Below are positions 26,147 to 34,832 of a DNA stretch of 64,000 nucleotides, piece by piece. The position numbers and the translations under genes are program-made. The notes under the pieces were generated by a model that saw only the letters and a list, made by a program, of their open reading frames with translations, did no database searches and was not told where the DNA came from. This DNA is from Kineosporia succinea (GTDB lineage: Bacteria; Actinomycetota; Actinomycetes; Actinomycetales; Kineosporiaceae): positions 7,561,241 through 7,625,240 of the forward strand of contig NZ_JAUSQZ010000001.1 in NCBI RefSeq assembly GCF_030811555.1, given 5' to 3'. Position 1 is the stretch's first letter; the number at the start of each line of letters is the position of its first letter.

Positions 26147-27754
26147 ATGCCCAACGCCTCCGATCACGTCACCGAACTGATCGTCTTCACCACGCTCTTC
26201 GCGATCGTCTCCGGCCTCGGTTTCGTGGCCGCCCGCTGGCGCCGCGCCGAATCGCTCGACCACCTCGACGAATGGGGACTCGGCGGGCGCAACTTCGGCG
26301 GCTGGATCACCTGGTTCCTGCTCGGCGGTGACCTCTACACCGCCTACACGTTCGTCGCCGTTCCCGCCCTGGTGTTCGCCTCGGGTGCCATCGGGTTCTA
26401 CGCGGTGCCGTACACGATCATCATGTACCCGATCGTGTTCATGGTGATGACCCGTCTGTGGTCGGTGAGCTACCGCCACGGCTACGTCACCCCGGCCGAC
26501 TTCGTGCGCGGCCGATTCGGCTCACCCACCCTGGCGCTCCTGGTCGCGATCACCGGCATCGTCGCCACCATGCCCTACATCGCGCTGCAGCTCATCGGCA
26601 TCGAGGCGGTGCTGAAGGTGATGGGCGTGCACGGGCACCTGCCCATCATCATCGCGTTCCTGATCCTGGCCGTGTACACGTACAACTCGGGTCTGCGCGC
26701 CCCGGCCCTGATCGCGTTCGTCAAGGACACCCTGATCTACCTGGTGATCATCGTCGCGGTGATCGTGATCCCGTACAAGCTCGGCGGCTGGGGTTTCATC
26801 TTCGGCAGCGCGGAACAGGCTCTGGCGCAGACGAACCCGAAAACCGGCTTGCCCAGGGGCAGCATCCTGCTCAACGCCAACAACCAGCTGCAGTACATCA
26901 CCCTGGCCCTCGGCTCGGCCCTCGCGCTCTTCCTCTACCCGCACTCGCTCACCAGCGTGCTGGCGGCGAAGAACCGCGACACGATCCGCAAGAACATGTC
27001 AGCCCTTCCCGCTTACACGTTCCTGCTCGGCCTGATCGCCCTGCTCGGCTACATGGCCCTGGCGGCCGGCATCAAGCCCGTGACCAGTGGCGGCAAGGCC
27101 GACACGAACACCATCGTGCCGCAGCTGTTCGACCAGATGTTCCCGAACTGGTTCGCCGGCGTCGCCTACGCGGCCATCGCGATCGGCGCCCTCGTGCCCG
27201 CCTCGATCATGTCGATCGCGGCCGCGAACCTGTTCACCCGTAACATCTACAAGGAATACCTGCGGAAGGACGCGTCGGCACGCCAGGAGGCGTCGGTCAG
27301 CAAGCTCACGTCGCTGGTGGTGAAGATCGGCGCGGTCGCGGTGATCCTCTTCCTGGACCCCCAGTTCGCCATCGACCTGCAGCTCATCGGTGGCGTGCTG
27401 ATCCTGCAGACCCTCCCGGCCGTGGCGATCGGGGTCTTCACCCGCTGGCTGCACCCGTGGGCGCTCAGCACCGGCCTGGTCGCCGGTCTGGCCGTCGGGA
27501 TCGGGATGCTGTACCAGATCCCGAACCCGAACAACGGCAAGGCCCACTTCGGCGGCTCCGCCTACAAACTCGCGCTGGCGGGATTCGACTCCGACAAGCA
27601 GATCTACGTCGGCTTCGTGGCCCTGCTGGTCAACCTGGTGGTCGTGGTGGTGCTGACGGCGGTGCTGCGCTCGGCCGGAGCCCCGCAGGGCGTGGACGCG
27701 ACCGCGGCCGACGACTACGAGGCCGACCGAGGCACGGCTGACGCGACCGTCTGA
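26147..27754 (+). CDS. Sodium:solute symporter family transporter (monocarboxylate-type)
   Basis: 535-residue polytopic membrane protein with about 13 hydrophobic helices. It has the SSS-family N-terminal segment GLGGRNFGGWITWFLLGGDL and the substrate/ion region around AYAAIAIGALVPASIMSIAA. Its pairing with DUF3311 resembles the actinobacterial MctC-type monocarboxylate (acetate, propionate, pyruvate) transporters. The neighbouring hydrolase may supply the imported acid or process related compounds. A perfect hairpin follows 5 bases after the stop. Confidence 0.88.
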   Translation: MPNASDHVTELIVFTTLFAIVSGLGFVAARWRRAESLDHLDEWGLGGRNFGGWITWFLLGGDLYTAYTFVAVPALVFASGAIGFYAVPYTIIMYPIVFMVMTRLWSVSYRHGYVTPADFVRGRFGSPTLALLVAITGIVATMPYIALQLIGIEAVLKVMGVHGHLPIIIAFLILAVYTYNSGLRAPALIAFVKDTLIYLVIIVAVIVIPYKLGGWGFIFGSAEQALAQTNPKTGLPRGSILLNANNQLQYITLALGSALALFLYPHSLTSVLAAKNRDTIRKNMSALPAYTFLLGLIALLGYMALAAGIKPVTSGGKADTNTIVPQLFDQMFPNWFAGVAYAAIAIGALVPASIMSIAAANLFTRNIYKEYLRKDASARQEASVSKLTSLVVKIGAVAVILFLDPQFAIDLQLIGGVLILQTLPAVAIGVFTRWLHPWALSTGLVAGLAVGIGMLYQIPNPNNGKAHFGGSAYKLALAGFDSDKQIYVGFVALLVNLVVVVVLTAVLRSAGAPQGVDATAADDYEADRGTADATV

Positions 27755-27758
27755 GATG

Positions 27759-27802
27759 CGCGCACGGGCCCTGGGAGACCTGACTCCCAGGGCCCGTGCG
27801 CG
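27759..27802. terminator. 18-bp perfect bidirectional hairpin
   Basis: Arms CGCGCACGGGCCCTGGGA and complement with an 8-base loop, directly between convergent stops at 27754 and 27806. One of the longest perfect stems in the window. Confidence 0.88.
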
Positions 27803-27805
27803 TTC

Positions 27806-28600
27806 TCAGCCCACCCAGGCCCAGTCCGAGCGCCGGTACGCCGCCCGCAGCCCCGCTCGGCGCATCGCCTCGAAAGCCGCACCGCTCGGTCCAGTTCCGG
27901 CCGAGACCCAGTCGCACCCAGCCATGGCCGCGGCCTCGACCTGCACCCGGGTCAGCGCCTCCCGCACCGCAGCCCCCTCGTGGCCGGGTGCACTGGGCCC
28001 GCAGTTCAGCAGAGCCTGCCGATCCCGCACCACGAGCCCGGCGGCGGCCACCATCTCCTGCCCGTCCCAGGCCGCGAAGCTGAGGAAGGCCGGGTTGAAC
28101 ACCGCTGCCGTGTAGAGGTCCCGCATCGCCGGAGGCTGGCCGGCAGCCATGATCCGCGACCACTCCTCGACCTCGCCGGGCTCGATCGCCCCGGCCCGCA
28201 CCCCGCTCGTGCCCAGGTCCAGGTCGTCGATGCGCCCGACGTGCCGCACCCGGACGTCTCGCGGGCGCAGCCCGTGCGCCGAGGCGATGAGGTCCCAGTT
28301 GCCCGGCAGTACCGACGGCGCCAGCCCGAGCGTGCCGGACGTGCCCCGATTGGCCTCCCAGATGTCGATCACGTCGCCGATCAGGTCGAACGTGATCGGC
28401 TCGGCGAACCCGAGACCCACCGCGCGACTCCAGCGGTCCGACGCGTCCTCACGCATCGACAGCACCACCCCGCCCGCGAACCGGGTGACACTGAGGCCCA
28501 GCAAGTCCGAAACCAGCTCGGGCACAGCGCTCGCGAGCTGGTATAGCGCCTCGGCCTCGATCCCCTCAGCCTCGGCCGGCACCGGCGCCGGGCGGTTCAC
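27806..28600 (-). CDS. GNAT-fold acetyltransferase-like protein
   Basis: 264 residues. The C-terminal half resembles a GNAT domain: FNPAFLSFAAWDGQEMVAAA, then VSAGTGPSGAAFEAMRRAGL in the position of the acetyl-CoA-binding region. The N-terminal half is divergent and perhaps a degenerate second GNAT repeat. The start is GTG 28600, overlapping the stop of the upstream small gene as GTGA. The substrate cannot be inferred. Confidence 0.72.
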   Translation of the reverse strand: MNRPAPVPAEAEGIEAEALYQLASAVPELVSDLLGLSVTRFAGGVVLSMREDASDRWSRAVGLGFAEPITFDLIGDVIDIWEANRGTSGTLGLAPSVLPGNWDLIASAHGLRPRDVRVRHVGRIDDLDLGTSGVRAGAIEPGEVEEWSRIMAAGQPPAMRDLYTAAVFNPAFLSFAAWDGQEMVAAAGLVVRDRQALLNCGPSAPGHEGAAVREALTRVQVEAAAMAGCDWVSAGTGPSGAAFEAMRRAGLRAAYRRSDWAWVG

Positions 28601-28839
28601 GGCTTGTCCCCCAGCATCGGCTCGTCACCGAGGAGGGCGCGCAGACCCTCGCGGCGTAGCGCCTCGAGCTCGGCCCGCACCCGCTCCCGCCGGCCCCGGC
28701 GGTGCAACGCCTCGAGTTCCGCCCGGATCTCGGCCGCAGGAGTGCTCTCGGGTGACGAGAACCGCACTCTCGTGGGGCCCTTGCGCGTGAGCTGAGCGGT
28801 GATGTCGGCCAGGGCCGCCTCGCGGTGTTCCGGTTCCAT
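28597..28839 (-). CDS. Small charged hypothetical protein
   Basis: 80 residues, no membrane segment. The middle contains two similar helical repeats, IRAELEALHRRGRRERVRAE then LEALRREGLRALLG, rich in Arg and Glu. GGAGAAGG precedes ATG 28839. It is translationally coupled to the GNAT-like gene and may be a partner or regulator of it. I do not recognise a family. Confidence 0.65.
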   Translation of the reverse strand: MEPEHREAALADITAQLTRKGPTRVRFSSPESTPAAEIRAELEALHRRGRRERVRAELEALRREGLRALLGDEPMLGDKP

Positions 28840-29011
28840 GATCCTTCTCCGTTCCTGGGCGCGGCGCGGAGCCGGCCCGGTAGCAGGATGCCTGGCCGAC
28901 GTTGACGCGGGATTGTCGATGACAAGCGGTTTTTGAGCATCATCGAGCACGCGCCGGCCGGGGTATCCTGGTCGACGGACCGGCGTGATCGATCAAAAAC
29001 GGAGTTTTCTC

Positions 29012-29725
29012 ATGCCTTTCGCAGATGCGGCCCAGGCGGCGTTCCGTGCGGGTGACACCGCGGCGGTCACCGGCCTGGCCGAGACCGAACTGCGGCGCAG
29101 CACCGCCGACGGCGATCTGGCCGGCCAGGTCGAATCCCGTTACTACCTGGCGCGGGTCGCCCTGCGCGGCGGTGATCTCGTCGCCGCCGGGCGGTTGGCC
29201 GAGCTGGCCCTCGCGGTCGCGGCCTCGAGCGGCGACCGCGCCCTCGAGGAGCGCCCCCGGCACGTGCTCGCCGCCGTCAGCCGGATGAGCGGCGACCTGC
29301 CCCGCGCCCGTCTGCTCTACGAGCAGAGCATCGCCCTGAACCTGGCCCTGGGTCACGAGCGCACGGTGGCCACCGAGTACTACAACCTGGCGATGTGCGA
29401 GCTCGGCCTGGGGGATCTCGAGCGAGCGGCGCAGATCGTCCGGCGGTTCCGGCGCTCGGTGCTCGAGCAGGAGTGGGACGACCTGCTGCCCTACGTCTGC
29501 CTGGCCCAGGCGTCACTGGCCTCGGCACAGGGCGACCACGAGAGCGCCGCGCTCATGATCGGGCTCTGCGAAGCCGCTTTCGCCGCACTGGGGCAGGTGC
29601 CCGATCCCGACGACGACGCCGAGCTGAAGCGGCTCCGGGCCACGCTCGGGAGGCCGTCCCTGGTCGAGGTGGTCGAGCGCGGAAGGCATCTCGACCCGAG
29701 AACTGTCCTCCAGGCGCGTCCCTAG
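29012..29725 (+). CDS. TPR-like helical repeat protein
   Basis: 237 residues made of helix pairs typical of tetratricopeptide repeats, for example ESRYYLARVALRGGDLVAAG, then ARLLYEQSIALNLALGHERT and EYYNLAMCELGLGDLERAAQ. It looks like the free-standing counterpart of the C-terminal sensor domain of AfsR-type regulators. It ends only 3 bases from the convergent stop of the AfsR-like gene at 29729, whose own product lacks such a domain. ATG 29012 has CGGAG upstream. Confidence 0.75.
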   Translation: MPFADAAQAAFRAGDTAAVTGLAETELRRSTADGDLAGQVESRYYLARVALRGGDLVAAGRLAELALAVAASSGDRALEERPRHVLAAVSRMSGDLPRARLLYEQSIALNLALGHERTVATEYYNLAMCELGLGDLERAAQIVRRFRRSVLEQEWDDLLPYVCLAQASLASAQGDHESAALMIGLCEAAFAALGQVPDPDDDAELKRLRATLGRPSLVEVVERGRHLDPRTVLQARP

Positions 29726-29728
29726 TTC

Positions 29729-31720
29729 TCAGATCTGGTAGTTGGCCCGGTGCAGGAGGTAGTGGTGCAGCCGGTTCGCGGCGCTCGACCGCTCGTCCGG
29801 GCTGTCCGTCGCGGCCAGCAGCTCCCGGGCGTAGGCCCGCACCAGCACCTGCGAGCCGAACCGCCCCGGCGCCGTCTCGCAGAGCAACGACGATTCGGTG
29901 AGTTCCCTCAACAGAGACTGGGTCTCGGGCGGTTCCACCCCCAGCAGGCTGGCACAGACCGGCACCGTCACCGTCTCGTCGTCACTGAGGGCCAGCAGCC
30001 GGAAGAGCCGGGCCGCCGGTTCGCTCAGCTGCTCGTACGACCAGATGTACAGGCTGCGTGGGTCTTCCGGGCCGCCGTCCCGGGCGAAGGCCTCCAACCG
30101 CGAGGGCACCTGGCACAGCTGCGTCATCAGCTCGGCGGGCGCCAGCCCCGGGAAGGCCGAGGCCCGGGCCGCCACCAGGGCCAGCGCCAGAGGCAACCGG
30201 CCGCACAGGTTGATGATGTCGTCGAGCACGCAGCTCTCGGCGGGCCCGCCCTCGGGCAGCCGGGCCGCGAGCATCTGCCGGGCGGTCTCGGCCGAAGGCA
30301 GTTCGACCGTCAGCAGGCCGGCCCCTTCCACCGCCGCCAGCCCGGGCAGCGGCGGTCGGCTGGTCACCAGCACCAGCCCGTGCGCGGAGTTCGGCACGAG
30401 CGGGCGCACCTGCTGGATCGTGCGGGCGTTGTCGAGCAGCACGATCATCTTCTTGCCCGCGGTCAGGCTGCGGTAGAGCGCCACCCGGGCGTCCACCTGC
30501 CCGGGCAGGTCGGTGGCCGGGATGCCCAGCGAGAGCAGGATGGTGGCCAGCGCGTCCGGGGTCGGTACCTCGGCCCCCGCGCCGTCGCGCAGGTCGAGGT
30601 AGATCTGCCCGTCCTCGTACCCGGCCGAGAGAGTGTGCGCCAGATGCACCGCGAGGGTGGACTTCCCGACGCCGGCCATGCCGCTCATCCCGACGACCAC
30701 CGGCCCGCCGGTCTCCCGCTGCACCGCGTTCTCCACGAACGCCATCTCGCTCTCGCGGCCCACGAAGACCGGCAGGTCGGGCGGCAGCTGGGCCGGGCGG
30801 ATCCGGGCGGCCGGGCGCACCGTGTCACCGATCCTGCGCATCGGGGGCAGGGCCCGCACCGGGTCGTCGTGGCGGCGGCCGGTCCCCGGTTCCGCGGCCA
30901 GGGCCCGGCTCAGCACCCGCTGGCGGGCGCCGCGCAGTTCCGGCCCGGGCTCGAGGGCGAACTCCTCGTCGAGGCGGGCGCGCACGGCGTCGTACACGGC
31001 CAGGGCCTCCACCTTGTGCCCGGCCGCGTCGAGCACCTCGACGAGCTGGGCCTGCAGGGGCTCGTTCAGCGGGTCCCAGGAGGCGATGCGGCGCAGCAGG
31101 CTGAGCAGCCCGGCGGGGTCGTTCACCCGCAGGGCGAGCCCGGCGGCCTGGGCGGCGGCGTCGAACAGCTCGCGGTTGATGCTGTCGAACTCGGCTACCT
31201 CGAAAGCGGTTTCGGCCAGGTCACCGGCGTAGCGCCCGTTCCACAGGCGCAGGGCGTCCCGGTAGAGCGCCAGGGCGCGCGCGTCGTCGCCGGCTCGGGC
31301 GGCGACCTGGGCCCGGCCCACCAGGGCCCGGAAGCGCACCAGGTCGCTCATGCCCGGGTCGTCGGTGAGCTGGTAGCCGCCGCCCTGGCGCACGAGCCAC
31401 GATCCGCTGTCGCGAGCGGCGACCCGGGGTTCGAGCAGCCGTCGCAGTGAACTCACGTACTTGTGCACGATGTTCACGGCGCTGGCCGGTGGGTTGCCGG
31501 CCCAGAGGATCTCGACGATCTCCCGCATGCCGACCTGCTGCCCGGCCCGGGCCATCAGCAGGGCGAACAGGCAGCGCTGCTGACGGGGGCCGAGATCGAG
31601 CTCGACGCCGTCGCGCCAGATCCGCACCGGCCCGAGAACCTGGGCGCGCAGTGATGATTCGATGGTCTCTCCGGGGTCCGGGGTGTGGGCGGTTTCGGGG
31701 GCTGAGGTGTCAGTGTGCAT
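29729..31720 (-). CDS. AfsR-like SARP regulator: BTAD plus NB-ARC ATPase, no TPR domain
   Basis: 663 residues. The OmpR-like DNA-binding domain (AQVLGPVRIWRDGVELDLG, SAVNIVHKYVSSLRRLLEP) precedes BTAD (about 120-270). The NB-ARC domain has Walker A GMAGVGKST near residue 346 and KMIVLLDNARTIQQVRPLVP. The protein ends in a winged-helix-like part (SYEQLSEPAARLFRLLALS) at RLHHYLLHRANYQI. The related protein at 39847-42744 continues here with about 300 residues of TPRs. A GGCGGAG site precedes the ATG, and a 15-bp dyad lies 39-53 bases upstream. Confidence 0.9.
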   Translation of the reverse strand: MHTDTSAPETAHTPDPGETIESSLRAQVLGPVRIWRDGVELDLGPRQQRCLFALLMARAGQQVGMREIVEILWAGNPPASAVNIVHKYVSSLRRLLEPRVAARDSGSWLVRQGGGYQLTDDPGMSDLVRFRALVGRAQVAARAGDDARALALYRDALRLWNGRYAGDLAETAFEVAEFDSINRELFDAAAQAAGLALRVNDPAGLLSLLRRIASWDPLNEPLQAQLVEVLDAAGHKVEALAVYDAVRARLDEEFALEPGPELRGARQRVLSRALAAEPGTGRRHDDPVRALPPMRRIGDTVRPAARIRPAQLPPDLPVFVGRESEMAFVENAVQRETGGPVVVGMSGMAGVGKSTLAVHLAHTLSAGYEDGQIYLDLRDGAGAEVPTPDALATILLSLGIPATDLPGQVDARVALYRSLTAGKKMIVLLDNARTIQQVRPLVPNSAHGLVLVTSRPPLPGLAAVEGAGLLTVELPSAETARQMLAARLPEGGPAESCVLDDIINLCGRLPLALALVAARASAFPGLAPAELMTQLCQVPSRLEAFARDGGPEDPRSLYIWSYEQLSEPAARLFRLLALSDDETVTVPVCASLLGVEPPETQSLLRELTESSLLCETAPGRFGSQVLVRAYARELLAATDSPDERSSAANRLHHYLLHRANYQI

Positions 31721-31758
31721 GTCTCCGCCGCGATTCTTGATGTCCCTAGCACGAAATC

Positions 31759-31773
31759 GGGCACAGTATGCCC
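31759..31773. promoter_or_regulatory. Dyad upstream of the AfsR-like gene at 29729
   Basis: GGGCACAGTATGCCC, arms GGGCA/TGCCC with a 5-base centre, 39-53 bases upstream of the start codon at 31720. A possible operator, or a core promoter overlapped by one. Confidence 0.35.
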
Positions 31774-31936
31774 ATATTTTCCGAGCCGGAACTCTCTTCC
31801 CCGTGATGCTGTGAACTGCGGCACGCGACCACCGGCGTCGTCAGCACACTTTCTTCGCAGGTGCGAGCCCAGATACGCAGAAACTGATCTGTGCGGGAGA
31901 TGTCAGGCATTCGCCGGGGAGATGCCCGGCCGCCGT

Positions 31937-32872
31937 TCAGCCGTTCGCGCGTGCGCCCGGCGTCCCGTGGTCGTCGCGCACCCCGAGGTCCCGGGCGAAA
32001 GCCGACGCCACCGGTGCCGTCTCGGAGTACGCCGGCAGGATCACCCCGACCCCCGTGGACAGGTGCAGGTTGCTCACCGGGATCTGGCGCACGCCCGGCG
32101 TGCGGCCGTTGCCGATGCGGGCCGGCAGCCGCGAGGGCACGAACCCCAGGCCGGTGCCGGTGGCCAGCAGGTCGAGGATCAGCGTCCAGTCGTCGACCTC
32201 GGCCAGGACACGGCGCTCGAGCCCGGCGTCGCGGAAGGTCTCGTCGATCAGCTTGCGCGAGGCCCAGGTCGCGGGCACCTCCACGAAGTGCTGGCCCGCC
32301 AGGTCGTCGAGCGAGACCTCGAGGGCGTTGGCCAGGGGGTGTCCCGGTCCGCAGGTGAGGGTGAGCTGCTCGGTCACGATCGGGAACATCCGCAGGCGCC
32401 CGGCCTTCTCGGGCAGGGCGGCCACCGCGCAGTCGAGTTCCCCGGCCTCCACCATGCGGATCAGCCGGGCCTCGGCGGCGGAGCAGACGCGCACGTCGAT
32501 GCCGGGGTGGGCGGCCAGGAAGTCGCCGAGGTGGCGGGCCAGGGGAAGCATGTGCTGGGCGCAGCGGGTCAGGCCCAGCCGCAGGCGGCCGCTGAGCACC
32601 TCCTGGGTGTCGAGCACGGCCCGGCGCGCGGCGCCGACCGCCTCGATGGCCTGGCGGGCGGGCCCGACCAGCGCCTCACCGGCGGCGGTCAGCCGCAGCG
32701 GGCGGGTGCCGCGCACGTAGAGCTCGGCGCCCAGTTCCCGCTCGAGCATCTGGATCGAGTTCGAGAGGCCGGACTGCACGATGCCCTGGCTGCGGGCGGC
32801 GGCGGTGATGCTGCGGGTCTTGGCCAGGGCCGAGAAGTGTCTCAGCTGGCGGATTTCCAGGCGCTCAAGCAC
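31937..32872 (-). CDS. LysR family transcriptional regulator
   Basis: 311 residues. The N-terminal winged helix-turn-helix (LRHFSALAKTRSITAAARSQ, then GLSNSIQMLERELGAELYVR) is followed by the periplasmic-binding-like effector domain (GRLRLGLTRCAQHMLPLARH onward). Its GTG start at 32872 overlaps the stop of the AfsR-like gene upstream by 8 bases, so the two regulators are co-translated. LysR genes are usually divergent from a target; here none adjoins, which suggests a shared circuit with the SARP. Confidence 0.9.
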   Translation of the reverse strand: MLERLEIRQLRHFSALAKTRSITAAARSQGIVQSGLSNSIQMLERELGAELYVRGTRPLRLTAAGEALVGPARQAIEAVGAARRAVLDTQEVLSGRLRLGLTRCAQHMLPLARHLGDFLAAHPGIDVRVCSAAEARLIRMVEAGELDCAVAALPEKAGRLRMFPIVTEQLTLTCGPGHPLANALEVSLDDLAGQHFVEVPATWASRKLIDETFRDAGLERRVLAEVDDWTLILDLLATGTGLGFVPSRLPARIGNGRTPGVRQIPVSNLHLSTGVGVILPAYSETAPVASAFARDLGVRDDHGTPGARANG

Positions 32873-34664
32873 AGATCAGTCCTAGCGAGGGTAACTCGTC
32901 GTCGTCCGGGCGGGCTCGCACCACCGCGACGGTACGCGCGTACTCGCGGACCAGGGAGGGGTACTCGTAGCTCAGGGGCGTCCGCCGGGCGATGAGGCCA
33001 CGATCGAGCAGACCCTCCAGGAGATCCTGCGCCCGTTTCGGGCCGACGTCGAGCAGGAGGGCCGCGGTGGTGACGGTGAGGCGTCCCCCGTCGGTCAGCG
33101 ACATCAGGCTGAACGCGCGGGCCAGGTCGGCGGGCAGGCGCCGGCCGGCCCGCTGCAGCTGCCGGGCCGGCGGGGCCGGGGAGTCGGTGCCCGCCCCGGC
33201 CAGCACCAGGGCCGTGACCCGTTCCGAGGCCAGCGACCAGTGCGGCCTCTTCTCCAGCACGGCCGCCGCGTAACGGATCGCGAACGGCAGGCCGGAGAGG
33301 CGGCCGACCAGGTGCCGGGCGGCCTGCGGGTCGGCGTCGACGCGGTCGGGGCCGAGCAGGTCGCGCAGCAGGTCGAGGGCCTCGTCGGGATGCAGGGCGG
33401 GCAGGTCGCACCAGGTCCGCACCCGGCTGTCACGCAGAGGTCGTTGGCTGGTGACCACGACCGCCGACGAACCGGGCTGCCGGGGCAGCAGCGGGGCCAG
33501 CTGCTCGGCGTCGTGCGCGTCGTCGAGGACGATCAGGAACCGGCGCTCGCGCAACAGCGCCTGCCAGGCCTCGGCCGGGTCACCGGCCGCCCCACCGCAG
33601 ATCCCCAGGAGCGAGGAGAGCACGAGTCCCGACGGAACCGGCTCTTCGTCCCGCCCGTGCAGCGAGGCCAGCACCTGACCGTCGGGGTACTGCTCGCGCA
33701 GATGGTGGGCCAGCTGCACGGCCAGGGCGGTCTTGCCGGTGCCGGTGAGCCCGGCCAGGCCGACCGCCCCGCCCCCCGGCGTCGTGACCTGGTCGGCGAG
33801 GCGGCGGATCAGGTCGGCCCGGCCGATGAAGCCCGGGGTCACCCCGTGCAGCGGGCGTACCGAGGCGAGAACGGCCGGGACGCGCCGCAGGACCGGCGTC
33901 ACCACGACCGGGCGGCTCTGCAGGATCTCCTGGTGCAGGGTCTGCAGGGCCGGGCCCGGGTCCACCCCGAGCTCCTCGCCCAGCAGGCGGCTGGTGCTGT
34001 GGAACAGGCGCAGCGCGTCGGCCGGCCGCCCGGTGCGCAGCAGCCCGAGCATGAGCAGCTCCCGCAACCTCTCGTCGAACGGGTACTCGCCGATCACCGA
34101 GGACAGGGTGGCCACCGCCGAGCCGGGCTCGTCCCGGGCCAGGTCGACGCTCGCGCACTGCTCCAGAGCACTCAGCCGCAGCCGCTGCAGACCGGCCCGC
34201 TGCTGCTCGGCGAACGGCCCGTCCGCCTCACCCAGCGGGGTTCCCTGCCACTGGGCCAGGCCCAGACGCAGCGACGACGCGGCGGCCGTCAGGTCACCGG
34301 CCTGCTGTTCCGCCGCGGCCAGCTGCAGCTGGCGGCGCAGGTACCGGGCGTCCACCGTGTCCTCCCCCGTCAGCAGGCGGTACGTGCCCTGCCGGGCCTC
34401 GATCACGTCCGGGTGCCCGGCCTCGGCCAGGATCCGGCGCAGCCGTGAGATGAATGTGCGCACCCCGGGAACCGCCGAGCGGGGAGGCGTCTGCGTCCAC
34501 AGGGCCTCGACCAGCTCGTCCACCAGCACGCTGCCCCCGTCGCGCAGCAGCAGGACCCCGAGGGTCAGACGGCACTGCGGGGTGCCCAGGTCGAGTTCCT
34601 GGGCACCCGACCAGGCCCGGACCGGGCCGAGCACGGAGAACCACAACCCACGGCGCGACGGCAT
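32865..34664 (-). CDS. SARP-type regulator with BTAD and NB-ARC-like ATPase
   Basis: 599 residues from ATG 34664, chosen for its GAGGAG site; the frame is open 35 codons further up. The DNA-binding domain (LWFSVLGPVRAWSGAQELDL, then AVPGVRTFISRLRRILAEAG) and BTAD differ from the other SARP genes here and form a third subfamily. Walker A GLTGTGKTAL lies near residue 305 and Walker B-like FLIVLDDAHD near 380. It lacks a C-terminal TPR domain. Coupled to the downstream lysR gene by an 8-base overlap. Confidence 0.88.
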   Translation of the reverse strand: MPSRRGLWFSVLGPVRAWSGAQELDLGTPQCRLTLGVLLLRDGGSVLVDELVEALWTQTPPRSAVPGVRTFISRLRRILAEAGHPDVIEARQGTYRLLTGEDTVDARYLRRQLQLAAAEQQAGDLTAAASSLRLGLAQWQGTPLGEADGPFAEQQRAGLQRLRLSALEQCASVDLARDEPGSAVATLSSVIGEYPFDERLRELLMLGLLRTGRPADALRLFHSTSRLLGEELGVDPGPALQTLHQEILQSRPVVVTPVLRRVPAVLASVRPLHGVTPGFIGRADLIRRLADQVTTPGGGAVGLAGLTGTGKTALAVQLAHHLREQYPDGQVLASLHGRDEEPVPSGLVLSSLLGICGGAAGDPAEAWQALLRERRFLIVLDDAHDAEQLAPLLPRQPGSSAVVVTSQRPLRDSRVRTWCDLPALHPDEALDLLRDLLGPDRVDADPQAARHLVGRLSGLPFAIRYAAAVLEKRPHWSLASERVTALVLAGAGTDSPAPPARQLQRAGRRLPADLARAFSLMSLTDGGRLTVTTAALLLDVGPKRAQDLLEGLLDRGLIARRTPLSYEYPSLVREYARTVAVVRARPDDDELPSLGLICA

Positions 34665-34832
34665 GTCCCGGGCTCCTCTTGTCGGGGCCGCCCGGAGCAC
34701 CCAGCGATGCGTCCCGGTCGGCCGATGTCTGTCCGCCAACCACACTGGCAACCCCGACTGCATAATCAATTCACAGGCGCTGACCCCGGAGTGAACGCGC
34801 GAGCCGCCTCGTACGTACGGCGTTCAGAGCAC

